A DNA stretch of 64,000 nt from NCBI RefSeq assembly GCF_021513175.1, contig NZ_CP090953.1:1359001-1423000 (forward strand). Reading direction: 5' to 3'. The translations under genes were made by a program, and so were the position numbers. Positions 8,371-16,434 of the stretch are shown one piece after another. The first letter of the stretch is position 1, and each line of letters starts with the position of its first letter. Source of the stretch: Sphingomonas sp. S2-65. Its GTDB lineage: Bacteria; Pseudomonadota; Alphaproteobacteria; Sphingomonadales; Sphingomonadaceae. Below the pieces are notes generated by a model. The model made no database searches, had not been told where the DNA came from, and saw nothing but the letters and a program-made list of their open reading frames with translations.

Positions 8371-9423
8371 TCAACGGGGCGCGCCGCTCGAGGCTCTCAC
8401 GATGAAGTCGAACGGCAGGAGGTGGCGGGTTTCCTCAGGCGATCCCTTGGCTTTTGCGTCGATCAGCAACTCAGCGGCGCGAGCGGTCATCGCCGCGATC
8501 GGCTGACGTACCGCTGTGAGCGATGGAACCGACATCCGCACTGTGGGCGTATCGTCGAAGCTGACGACCGAAAGATCGGACGGCACTTGGAAGCCGAGCG
8601 GCGCGGCGGAGTGAAGCACCCCGAGTGCCATTTCGTCGCTGCTGGCAAGGATTGCCGTGGGCGGCGTGTCTAAGCCCGCAAGTGCCCGCATCGCTGCTGC
8701 TCCGGCCTCATAGGTAAAGTCGCCGGGCTGGATATATTCGGGTTGCACGGAAAACCCTCGAGCCTCGATAGCAGCCCGGAAGCCGCGGAGGCGATCCTCG
8801 GAAATAGAGTAGTTCGGATGCCCCTGAACACAAGCGACCCGCGTGTGTCCATGATCAAGCAGATAGTCAGTCGCGATCCGTGCCGCGGCTTCGTCATCCA
8901 TGAAGACCGCGAAACCGGCGCCCTCGCGCCGCGACCCCAATCTTGCGAACGGGATACCGCTTCGATCGAGCAGGGTTGTAATCCGCTCATCGTCGCTGTG
9001 CGGCGGGGTCAGGATGACGCCATCCGGATGGAGGGCGGACAAGGCCGCCTGAACCTGCGCCTCTAGCTTATCCGAATGCGAGTCGACGAGTTCGAACAAC
9101 ATTCGGTAGCCATGCTCGGCACACTTCAACATACCGCCGAACAGCATCTGATCGACCCAATCATTGCCACGGCGCGAGCGCCAGCCGTCCAGCGTCGGAC
9201 GCTCATCGTTGAAGGCAAGAATCAAATAGGAGCGTGAGCCGCCTAGCCTTCGTGCGGCCAGGCTTGGGACATAGCCTAGCTTGCCGATCGCCGCGATCAC
9301 TCTGTCGCGCACCTTCGCGGTTACATTCGGCCCGTCGTTGATCACGCGCGATACCGTCTGCAGCGAAACGCCGGCTTCCGCGGCCACATCCTTGATGGTT
9401 ATCGCGCGCTGCCGCTCGGTCAT
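8371..9423 (-). CDS. LacI-family transcriptional regulator of the receptor/halogenase locus
   Basis: The 350-aa protein starts with a LacI DNA-binding domain (TIKDVAAEAGVSLQTVSRV, hinge GYVPSLAARRLGG) followed by a sugar-binding-protein-like sensor domain (LILAFNDERP, HTRVACVQGHPNY, AILASSDEMALG, DLSVVSFDDTP). It overlaps the upstream halogenase by four bases (ATGA), so it is translated from the same mRNA as that gene. It is the probable local repressor of the TonB receptor promoter, where two LacI-type operators are found (16236-16249 and 16362-16375). Confidence 0.93.
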   Translation of the reverse strand: MTERQRAITIKDVAAEAGVSLQTVSRVINDGPNVTAKVRDRVIAAIGKLGYVPSLAARRLGGSRSYLILAFNDERPTLDGWRSRRGNDWVDQMLFGGMLKCAEHGYRMLFELVDSHSDKLEAQVQAALSALHPDGVILTPPHSDDERITTLLDRSGIPFARLGSRREGAGFAVFMDDEAAARIATDYLLDHGHTRVACVQGHPNYSISEDRLRGFRAAIEARGFSVQPEYIQPGDFTYEAGAAAMRALAGLDTPPTAILASSDEMALGVLHSAAPLGFQVPSDLSVVSFDDTPTVRMSVPSLTAVRQPIAAMTARAAELLIDAKAKGSPEETRHLLPFDFIVRASSGAPR

Positions 9424-10940
9424 TGGCCGCTAAGCTCGGCGCGGCAGTGCGCGTCGATAAAGTCCTGATGAGTAGGCAAGGTACGAACCAATTCGGCGAG
9501 TTGCCCGCGAGCCTGATCCAAGGCTCGAAGAAGCGGGGGCTCATCGATGCGGTCGACCAGTGGGTGGTAGGCGCCGGGGCGTAGGCCCATCCCCTCCAGC
9601 ACCGACCACCAGCTTACAGGACGAAATAGTTCGTCGAGACCTTCGCGAAGCGCACCGTTGCCACGGAACAGCGCAATACGCTCCTGCAGGCTGTCGGGAA
9701 CCTGCATGTCGCGGCAAGCGCGCCAGAACGGCGTGTCGTCCCGCTGCGTCGTGCAATAGTGGAGGATGATGAAGTCCCGGATCTCGCGATAATCAGCGAT
9801 CATGCGCCGGTTGTACTCGGCGGCGAGGTGAGGGTCGCAATTACGGTCAGGCAGATAGCGGAAGAAGAAATCCATTCCGCGGTAGATCAAGTGGATGGCC
9901 GTGGATTCGAGCGGCTCGATGAAGCCGGCGGACAGCCCGAGTGACAGGACGTTCTTGTGCCATATCTGGTCGCGAACCCCGGTCTTGAATGGCACGACCA
10001 TTGGTCCTGCCACCAGTTCTCCCTCCGCTTGATCCATGAGGATGCGCGTGGCTTCGTCGTCACTCATGAAGGCGGAGGAGAATACATGACCGTTGCCGGT
10101 GCGATGTTGGAGCGGAATGCGCCAGCGCCACCCGGCGTCCTGCGCTTGGGCGAGCGTATAGGGTCGTGGTGGCCCGACATTCTGCGTCTGCGCAGCAATC
10201 GCTCGATCGCAGAGAAGCCACTCCGACCAGTCCTCGTAGCCGACGCCCAGCGCCTTCCCGATGAGGAGGGCGCGGAAGCCTGAGCAGTCGATGAAGAAGT
10301 CTGCCGTGAGTTCGCGGCCGTCCTTGAGAGCCAGGCGTTCGACAAAGCCGCGACCGTCCAGCTGTGCATCCACGACGATGCCCTCGGTGCGGCGGACGCC
10401 GCGAGCCTCGGCGTGCGTCCGCAGATATCGAGCGACTCGTTTGGCATCGACGTGAAGGGCGTAGGCCGCCCCGCCGACCGGCGTGTTGCGCGCCTTGAAC
10501 GGAAGCATGAAGCGTCCTTCGCGGGCCATGACCGCGGCGGGAGCGAAATCCATGAGGTTGCTGTCATGGCCGGACAGCTTGGCCTTGAGCCAGCATTGAT
10601 AGAAGTCGCTGAGTTCAATCTGCTGGCCGATAACGCCGAACGGGTGGAAGTAGCGTTCGCCCTTTCGGCTCCAATCCTGGAACTCGATGCCAAGCTTGAA
10701 GCTGGCCTGGGTCGCTCGAATGAATTCCTGCTCGTTGATGTCGAGTTTGGCGATCAGCTCCATGAAGGGTGGGATGGTGGACTCGCCAACGCCTATCGTG
10801 CCGATGTCGTCGCTCTCGATGAGCTCGATCTCGAACAGCTTGCCGCGGAAGTGGTGCGCCATGATTGCGGCCGCGATCCAGCCGGCGGTGCCGCCGCCGA
10901 CGATGCAGATCTTGCGGAGAGCGTCGGGCGCGGCGGTCAT
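9420..10940 (-). CDS. Flavin-dependent tryptophan halogenase-like protein (first of two)
   Basis: The 506-aa protein has the FAD fold start CIVGGGTAGWIAA, the loop GVGESTIPP, the halogenase signature GWRWRIPL (W-x-W-x-I-P), the active-site lysine equivalent K82 in SFKLGIEF and the glutamate in IEPLESTAIHLI near residue 350. In characterised enzymes such as PrnA these residues form and deliver hypochlorous acid to tryptophan, using reduced flavin. Homologues in sphingomonads and Caulobacter are often linked to TonB receptors for carbohydrates, where the substrate is unknown. It overlaps the next gene (LacI) and the preceding halogenase by four bases each, so all three are translationally coupled. 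Confidence 0.88.
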   Translation of the reverse strand: MTAAPDALRKICIVGGGTAGWIAAAIMAHHFRGKLFEIELIESDDIGTIGVGESTIPPFMELIAKLDINEQEFIRATQASFKLGIEFQDWSRKGERYFHPFGVIGQQIELSDFYQCWLKAKLSGHDSNLMDFAPAAVMAREGRFMLPFKARNTPVGGAAYALHVDAKRVARYLRTHAEARGVRRTEGIVVDAQLDGRGFVERLALKDGRELTADFFIDCSGFRALLIGKALGVGYEDWSEWLLCDRAIAAQTQNVGPPRPYTLAQAQDAGWRWRIPLQHRTGNGHVFSSAFMSDDEATRILMDQAEGELVAGPMVVPFKTGVRDQIWHKNVLSLGLSAGFIEPLESTAIHLIYRGMDFFFRYLPDRNCDPHLAAEYNRRMIADYREIRDFIILHYCTTQRDDTPFWRACRDMQVPDSLQERIALFRGNGALREGLDELFRPVSWWSVLEGMGLRPGAYHPLVDRIDEPPLLRALDQARGQLAELVRTLPTHQDFIDAHCRAELSGQ

Positions 10941-12451
10941 GCGGTGGCTTCCATGATCTCGAGGAACTCGGCGTGGGTCGGCGTGTCGGTGACTGCGGCG
11001 CGGATCGATTGGCGCATCGCGTGGAGGCTTCGAGTGAGCTGGGCGGTGTTGGTGCCGGTCAACGCGGGATCAATGGACGCGGGCAGGCAGTCAAAGCCGG
11101 CATAGATGGCCAGCCAACTGGCGGGAGAGAACATTTCCCAACGATATCTGAGGAATGCGCCGCGCGTGCGCCACAATTTGAGCTTCTTGTTGACGCTGAA
11201 GGGCATGTCCAGCGACCCACATGCCTTCCAAAAGGGTTCGGATCGGCCATTTAGCGCGTAATGCAGGATGAGGAAGTCGCGGACGCGCTCCATTTCTTCG
11301 GCAGTTTGCTCGTTATATTCGTCCAAAAGCGCCGTATTGCAGCTTGAATCGGGGAAAAGCTGCTTCAGGCGCTCGATTCCGGTCTCGATCAACGCGATGC
11401 TGGTCGACTCCAGGGGCTCCAAAAAACCCGATGCGAGACCGAGTGCGACGCAGTTCTTCGACCAGGCCGCGTCGCGGCGGCCGGGCGTGAAACGCAGGCG
11501 GCGCGGTTCGGTGGTAGGGCTGCCGGGCAGGTTGGCGAGCAACTCGTCCAGGGCCTCCCGCTCCGACTGGAAGCGGCTGGAAAAGACGATGCCATTGCCT
11601 TCGCGGTGACGCAGGGGAATGCGCCACTGCCAGCCGGCGGTGCGCGCGGTGACGGCGGTACAGGAAGGCGGGTCCCCTACCCGCTCGCTCTGCACCGCCC
11701 AGGCGCCGTCGCAGAACAGCCAGTGCGACCAGTCCTGATAGCCGACGCCGAGCGCCTCGCCGAGCAGGAGCGAGCGGAAGCCCGAGCAGTCGATGAAGAA
11801 GTCGCCGTCGATCCGGCGGCCATCGTCGAGGATGACGGCATCGATGAAGCCGTCCTCGCCACGCAGCGCGACATCGCCGATGCGCGCGTCAATGCGCGTG
11901 ACGCCGAGCCCTTCGGCAAAGCGGCGCATGTGCTGCGCGAACAAGGCGGCGTCGAAGTGCAGCGCCCAGTCGAAGATCGATAGCTGCGACGGCGGGTTGG
12001 GCGCGGGCAAGGTCGCATGCCCTTCCTGCGCGAGCATCGCGCCGAGCGAATAATCGCCAAGCGGCGCCGTGTCGCCGGCCGCGCGGGCGGCGAGCCAATA
12101 TTGATGGAACTCGACGCCGTTCAGATCCTGGCCGAACCGGCCGAAGGGATGGACGAAGCTGTGGCCGGGACGCAGCCAGTCGTTGAAGCGGATGCCGAGC
12201 TTGGCAGTGGCGCTGCACGCCTTCATGACGTCGGCATCCGACATGCCGAGCGCGGCGTAGAAGCGGCGGATGGTGGGGATCGTCGCCTCGCCTACGCCGA
12301 CGGTGCCGATTTCGGAGCTTTCGATCAGCGTGAAGCGGATCGGCGCGTTGCGGAAATGGTGCGCGAGCGCGGCGGCGGCCATCCAGCCGGCGGTGCCGCC
12401 ACCGACGATGACGACGTTGCGGATCGGGTGTGGAAGGCCGGGGTTCGCCAT
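10937..12451 (-). CDS. Flavin-dependent tryptophan halogenase-like protein (second of two)
   Basis: The 504-aa protein shows the same family marks as its neighbour: VVIVGGGTAGWMAA, GVGEATIPT, K84 in TAKLGIRFNDW, GWQWRIPLRHR and LEPLESTSIALI. All catalytic residues are kept. The ATG at 12451 starts the conserved Rossmann region with the usual short lead; the open frame continues upstream but that part overlaps the intergenic terminator region. Only a weak ribosome binding site (AGAAGA) is seen. The two halogenases are clearly paralogous yet quite different in sequence, so the duplication is old or they were recruited separately. Confidence 0.87.
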   Translation of the reverse strand: MANPGLPHPIRNVVIVGGGTAGWMAAAALAHHFRNAPIRFTLIESSEIGTVGVGEATIPTIRRFYAALGMSDADVMKACSATAKLGIRFNDWLRPGHSFVHPFGRFGQDLNGVEFHQYWLAARAAGDTAPLGDYSLGAMLAQEGHATLPAPNPPSQLSIFDWALHFDAALFAQHMRRFAEGLGVTRIDARIGDVALRGEDGFIDAVILDDGRRIDGDFFIDCSGFRSLLLGEALGVGYQDWSHWLFCDGAWAVQSERVGDPPSCTAVTARTAGWQWRIPLRHREGNGIVFSSRFQSEREALDELLANLPGSPTTEPRRLRFTPGRRDAAWSKNCVALGLASGFLEPLESTSIALIETGIERLKQLFPDSSCNTALLDEYNEQTAEEMERVRDFLILHYALNGRSEPFWKACGSLDMPFSVNKKLKLWRTRGAFLRYRWEMFSPASWLAIYAGFDCLPASIDPALTGTNTAQLTRSLHAMRQSIRAAVTDTPTHAEFLEIMEATA

Positions 12452-12504
12452 GGGGGTATCTGATCTTCTGATTGGCCGCTCGGCAAGGGCCCGGGCGTGA
12501 AAAT

Positions 12505-12533
12505 GGCCGGCAGCTGTTGGGGAGCTGCCGGCC
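12505..12533 (-). terminator. Intercistronic terminator-like hairpin between receptor and halogenase genes
   Basis: An 11-bp perfect stem (GGCCGGCAGCT / AGCTGCCGGCC) with a 7-nt loop is followed on the minus strand by ATTTTC. It lies between the TonB receptor stop and the halogenase start and should terminate part of the transcripts, giving more receptor than halogenase. Confidence 0.65.
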
Positions 12534-12624
12534 GAGGTCGGTCGAAGGGTGAGGAGAAAGGAGGGGGAACTCCACAACCGGATGGCCCGCGGCGCTCCCC
12601 CTCCACCATGCTTTGCATGGTCCC

Positions 12625-12643
12625 CCTCCCCGAACCGGGGAGG
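12625..12643 (-). terminator. Second stem-loop just after the TonB receptor gene
   Basis: CCTCCCC-GAACC-GGGGAGG forms a 7-bp stem 11 bp beyond the receptor stop codon. No T run follows on the minus strand, so it more likely protects the 3' end of the receptor mRNA than terminates by itself. A further small hairpin (ACCATGC-TTT-GCATGGT) lies next to it at 12606-12622. Confidence 0.4.
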
Positions 12644-12653
12644 ATTTAGATCG

Positions 12654-15600
12654 TCAGAACCGGACGCGGACGCCGGCGGAGTAGCGCGGCTCGAAGCGAT
12701 TCTGCGACGCGTACTGCCGCGAGTTCTCATCCAACTGGTAGAAGTAGCGCTCCCGCTCGCCCAACACGTTCGATCCGTTCGCATAGACGGCGAACTGATC
12801 GTTGATGTTGTAGGTGAGGTTCACGTCGACATACTGGCTGGTGTCCTGGAACAACGGGATCGTCCCGTTGATCGCCGTCGTCCCATCCATGCCGATCTGA
12901 TAGTTGCCGACCGTCGAGGCCAGACGCGCGGTGCGGTAGTTATACGCGACACGTGCCTGGAAATGATCGTCCTGATACCAGCCGACCAAGTTCACCTGAT
13001 GCTTCGAATTGTCCTGGAACGGCAGTTTCTCGCCGGTGAGGTCGAGGCGCTGCTGCTCGGAGTCCGAGAAGGTGTAGTTGGCGTCGATGCCGAAGTTGCG
13101 CAGGAACGACATGCCCGGAAGCACATCGCTGAACGCGATCTTGGCACCGGCTTCGAGACCCTGGAGCGAACCGCCATCGCCCTGGATCGGCTGGCTTACC
13201 GGCACGGTACGGCGAACCACGCCGTCCTGGTCGGCGAACTCGCCGGTGGTCTGGCCGGTAGTCACGAAGCTGTTGATGTTGAGCTTGAACAGACCAACGT
13301 TGAACAGCGTCGCGCGGCCCAGATAATATTCCAGCGACAAGTCATAGTTGTTCGAGCGCCACGGATTCAGGCCCGGGTTACCGCTGGAGCTGGCGCCAGT
13401 GACCTGACGGATGCCGCACGGTGCATCCGTCGGCCCCGGCGTTGCGGTGCACGGCGAGTCCGCGGTCGAGATGGTGAGACCGCCGCCATAGTTGCCGAGA
13501 TCCAGCGGGATCATCGTCTTGGCAAAGGCCGCACGCACGCGGAACTGCGGCGTGATGTCGTACGACGCGATGACCGTCGGCAGCCAGTCGGTGTAGGACC
13601 GCCGCGTCACCACATCGCCGGTGTCGAGGTTGGTGTCGCCATAGTTGCGGGTCTCGCCCGTCAGGTTCTGCTTCACCGTCAGCTTGGTGTTGATGACCTT
13701 CACGCCGCCGTTGATCTTGAACCCGCCGGTGGCCCAGGCGGTGTTGATGTAGGCGCTCTCTTCGATCAGATCGACGTCATAGGTGTTGCCGGGGATGATC
13801 ACTTCCTCGGTGCCGCCGAACACGCGGTTCTGGAAATCGACGACATCGTCAAAGTCGCGCGGATCGACCACCCACATGCCCGGCATGCCGCTCACAACAC
13901 CACCCCAGTTGGTCTGGAAGTGGACGTTGTTATACTGGTTGAGCTTAGTCGGCCGGTTGACGGTGTAGCCCTGGAAACAGGTCGGCGTGTTGGCCAGTCC
14001 GTCCGCACCGCAATTGCCGGGCGTGGCCCCTACGGCAGCCGCCGGATTGAACTGGGGATTGGAGACGAACTCGCCAGCCTGACACTGGTTCTGGTTCATC
14101 ACGACGTCGATCGCCTTCCACTGCGCCGAGCAGCCTTCGGCCTCACTGGCGCCGTTACCGGCGTAGAAGTTCGAGAACAGGTGGAAGTTGCGGATCTGCG
14201 TGGAGCGGTCCGAACGGCGGACGCCGACATCGACCCGGCCAAGCAGACCGAACAGGCCGCCTTCCTCGAACTCATAGGCGCCATCGGCGCGGAAGACGCC
14301 GAGATCCGAATGGTTCTCCTGGTTACCCTCCGACGAGAAGGCCGCGACCGCGTAGCTGTCGAGGTTGGACATATAGTCCTTCAGCGTCGAATTCGGGCCC
14401 AAGCCGCCGCCGATCACGCGGTCGAAGCCGCTGATCGCCGGGTTCTTGCCGCTGATGTCCAAGTGGAGCAGCGGGTCCGAGCCATAGCCGAGCGGATTCG
14501 GATTGATGTACCGCCCGCCGTTCGAGCCCACTACGCCGTTCGACAGCTGAGACGCGGGATATTGCGACGCGATGTTCGCCGGATAGAAGGGACCGCGGGT
14601 GCGGTCGGCGGGATTGCGGAACAGCGTGAAGGCACGATCAGGGCCGTATTGCCAGTTGCTGAGATCGCCCTGCACCTGACCGTTCATGCTGCGCATGTTG
14701 GCGTTCGCCTTCAGCGCACGCGCCGAGAAGGTGAAGGGGCCGTCATCGTCATAGTCGATCGACAGGTTGTAGTTGGTCGCATTGTTGCGCGCGGTGCGGT
14801 TGACCGAGAAGGAATTGAACCACCACACGTCGAGGTCGTATTCATTGACGTCGAGCCAAGGCGTGCCATTGGGCCCGTTGACGCTGGTCGGGGTGGAATC
14901 GGTCGGGCTGGTCCAGCCCAGGCCGTTCCAGCGGTTGGAGATGTTCACGCCAGACGCGCGGTTATGCTCGACTAGTTCGGTGTGGAAGACTTCGCCGGTG
15001 ACGGTGAAGCCGTCGGCGACCTTCAGCTGGATCGCGCCGTTGATGCCGAAGCGGTCGCGCTCAACCTCGCGGTTGAAGAACTCGTAGCCGTGCGGCTCGA
15101 TATAGTTCGGGCGAGTGCCGCCCCAATCGTTGACGCCGAAGATGCTGCCGCCGGTGCCGGCATAGCTGTTGCCCAGGTTCGCCTTGCTCTTCGCGGCGCT
15201 GACCATCACGCCGATGGTGTCGTTGCGCCAGCTCGCGAGGCCGCTGAACAGATAGTCGTTATGCTTGGTCTGGGTGCCGCGGGCATATTCGCCCTGACCC
15301 GAGAGCGTCAGGCCGCTGTGCAGATCGAACGGACGGCGCGTGCGCAAGTCGATCGTGCCCGAGATGCCGGACAGCGCGTTGCGCAGTTCCTGCGTCTTGT
15401 AGACCACGACCGCGTTCATCAGCTGCGCGGGCACGTCGTTCAGGTTCGGCTGCGCCGAACCGAGATTGCCCGGCGACAGATATTGTTCGCCGTTGAGCAG
15501 CGTGATCACCTGCGGCAGGCCGCGGATGTTGACGCTGGTACCCTCGCCCGCGTTGCGCTGGATCTGGACGCCGGAGATGCGCTGAAGCGCGTCGACGATG

Positions 15601-15872
15601 GTGACGTCGGGCAGCTTGCCGATGTCTTCGGCCGAGATCGCGTCGACGATCGCGGTTTCATCGCGCTTGATGTCGATCGCGGCCTGCTGCGACGCGCGGA
15701 TGCCGGTGACGACGATCGTTTCCTCTTCGCCGACCTGCGGCGCCGTGGCGGCCTGATCGGCGGGTGCGCCGGCGTTCTGCGCCACGACGCCCGCATCCTG
15801 GGACCATGCCGGCGCCGACAGCGCGGTGCTGGCAAGCAGCCCCAGCATGGTGGTGGACAACCCCTTCTTCAT
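12654..15872 (-). CDS. TonB-dependent outer-membrane receptor, probable carbohydrate receptor
   Basis: The 1072-aa protein has a signal peptide (MKKGLSTTMLGLLASTALS to APAWSQD), a TonB-box region EETIVVTGIRAS near residue 52, a plug domain (AISAEDIGKLPDVTIVDALQ, GVQIQRNAGEGTSVNIRGL) and a long barrel ending in R-V-R-F. The large size and plug sequence match the Caulobacter/sphingomonad/Xanthomonas receptors for oligosaccharides, which take the substrate through the outer membrane using TonB-ExbBD energy. It is the first gene of the locus, with GGGAGGAAG before the ATG at 15872. LacI-type operators upstream suggest sugar induction. The actual ligand is unknown. Confidence 0.92.
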   Translation of the reverse strand: MKKGLSTTMLGLLASTALSAPAWSQDAGVVAQNAGAPADQAATAPQVGEEETIVVTGIRASQQAAIDIKRDETAIVDAISAEDIGKLPDVTIVDALQRISGVQIQRNAGEGTSVNIRGLPQVITLLNGEQYLSPGNLGSAQPNLNDVPAQLMNAVVVYKTQELRNALSGISGTIDLRTRRPFDLHSGLTLSGQGEYARGTQTKHNDYLFSGLASWRNDTIGVMVSAAKSKANLGNSYAGTGGSIFGVNDWGGTRPNYIEPHGYEFFNREVERDRFGINGAIQLKVADGFTVTGEVFHTELVEHNRASGVNISNRWNGLGWTSPTDSTPTSVNGPNGTPWLDVNEYDLDVWWFNSFSVNRTARNNATNYNLSIDYDDDGPFTFSARALKANANMRSMNGQVQGDLSNWQYGPDRAFTLFRNPADRTRGPFYPANIASQYPASQLSNGVVGSNGGRYINPNPLGYGSDPLLHLDISGKNPAISGFDRVIGGGLGPNSTLKDYMSNLDSYAVAAFSSEGNQENHSDLGVFRADGAYEFEEGGLFGLLGRVDVGVRRSDRSTQIRNFHLFSNFYAGNGASEAEGCSAQWKAIDVVMNQNQCQAGEFVSNPQFNPAAAVGATPGNCGADGLANTPTCFQGYTVNRPTKLNQYNNVHFQTNWGGVVSGMPGMWVVDPRDFDDVVDFQNRVFGGTEEVIIPGNTYDVDLIEESAYINTAWATGGFKINGGVKVINTKLTVKQNLTGETRNYGDTNLDTGDVVTRRSYTDWLPTVIASYDITPQFRVRAAFAKTMIPLDLGNYGGGLTISTADSPCTATPGPTDAPCGIRQVTGASSSGNPGLNPWRSNNYDLSLEYYLGRATLFNVGLFKLNINSFVTTGQTTGEFADQDGVVRRTVPVSQPIQGDGGSLQGLEAGAKIAFSDVLPGMSFLRNFGIDANYTFSDSEQQRLDLTGEKLPFQDNSKHQVNLVGWYQDDHFQARVAYNYRTARLASTVGNYQIGMDGTTAINGTIPLFQDTSQYVDVNLTYNINDQFAVYANGSNVLGERERYFYQLDENSRQYASQNRFEPRYSAGVRVRF

Positions 15873-16235
15873 TCCGTCTTCCTCCCAAAATCACCGGGTC
15901 GGCCTGTTCGGCACGCCCAGCTTGCTTGTTCAGGCCGCCTGGCGGCGGGCCCGGTAGTTCGCGCAACACCCCGGCGCCGGTCGTTCGGCGTCGCGGAGCA
16001 TCGGCACGCGATTCTGTTGCTGGTTCGATGTCGTTGTGCGCGCGCGCGAGCGGCGTACCGAGCGGAGGCCAGTCGAAGCGTACGCACGACCATGTCGGAG
16101 TGCTGGCGCGCGCAATGAGGCTGCCAAAAACCGGTGAGCGAAATGGCGCTGCCGCGAACGCATACGAAACCCTCTCCCCTGTCCGGCAGCCTTACGGCTG
16201 CGCTTGCTGTTGCAGAGGGGGATCACTCCGGGCGC

Positions 16236-16249
16236 TGACAACGCTGTCC
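16236..16249. promoter_or_regulatory. Probable LacI-family operator 1 of the TonB receptor locus
   Basis: TGACAACGCTGTCC matches TGnnAnCGnTnnC with dyad symmetry around the central CG (GACA-ACGC-TGTC). It lies between the divergent receptor and kinase genes. Confidence 0.5.
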
Positions 16250-16361
16250 AGCGACCTCCGGGAGAAACGCGACGACGGCGCACCAGCGCCGACCCGCGTC
16301 TTTCCGACACCCCTCTTAACCGCGGAGTCTTGTGCTCCGTGCGCAGGCTTAAAGCATAGAT

Positions 16362-16375
16362 TGAGAGCGTTCTCA
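16362..16375. promoter_or_regulatory. Probable LacI-family operator 2 of the TonB receptor locus
   Basis: TGAGAGCGTTCTCA is an almost perfect palindrome matching TGnnAnCGnTnnCA, and symmetry extends one base further on each side. It is 60 bp before the hybrid kinase start and 126 bp from operator 1, a spacing compatible with repression looping. It could control either divergent gene. Confidence 0.55.
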
Positions 16376-16434
16376 AGAACGATCTCAGCGGGCGCTGGGG
16401 GGCGAATAGAGTTGAAGCGCCGGTCGGTGGATGT

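Larger units (their letters stand above)
15873..16434. promoter_or_regulatory. 562-bp divergent regulatory region between TonB receptor and hybrid kinase
   Basis: This non-coding gap carries two LacI-type operators (listed separately) and an extended stem-loop centred on GCAGCC-TTAC-GGCTGC at 16186-16201, with outer arms CCCTCT and AGAGGG, which could be part of a long structured 5' leader of the receptor mRNA. Small frames crossing it look non-coding. The long distance (364 bp) from the nearer operator to the receptor start implies either a long leader or a second promoter closer to the gene. Confidence 0.5.

Noticed and set aside
12549..16118. Long plus-strand open frames opposite the first TonB receptor
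   Set aside because: They are antisense frames in GC-rich DNA, with Arg/Asp/Val-biased low-information translations, while the minus strand encodes a clear receptor with signal peptide and ribosome binding site.
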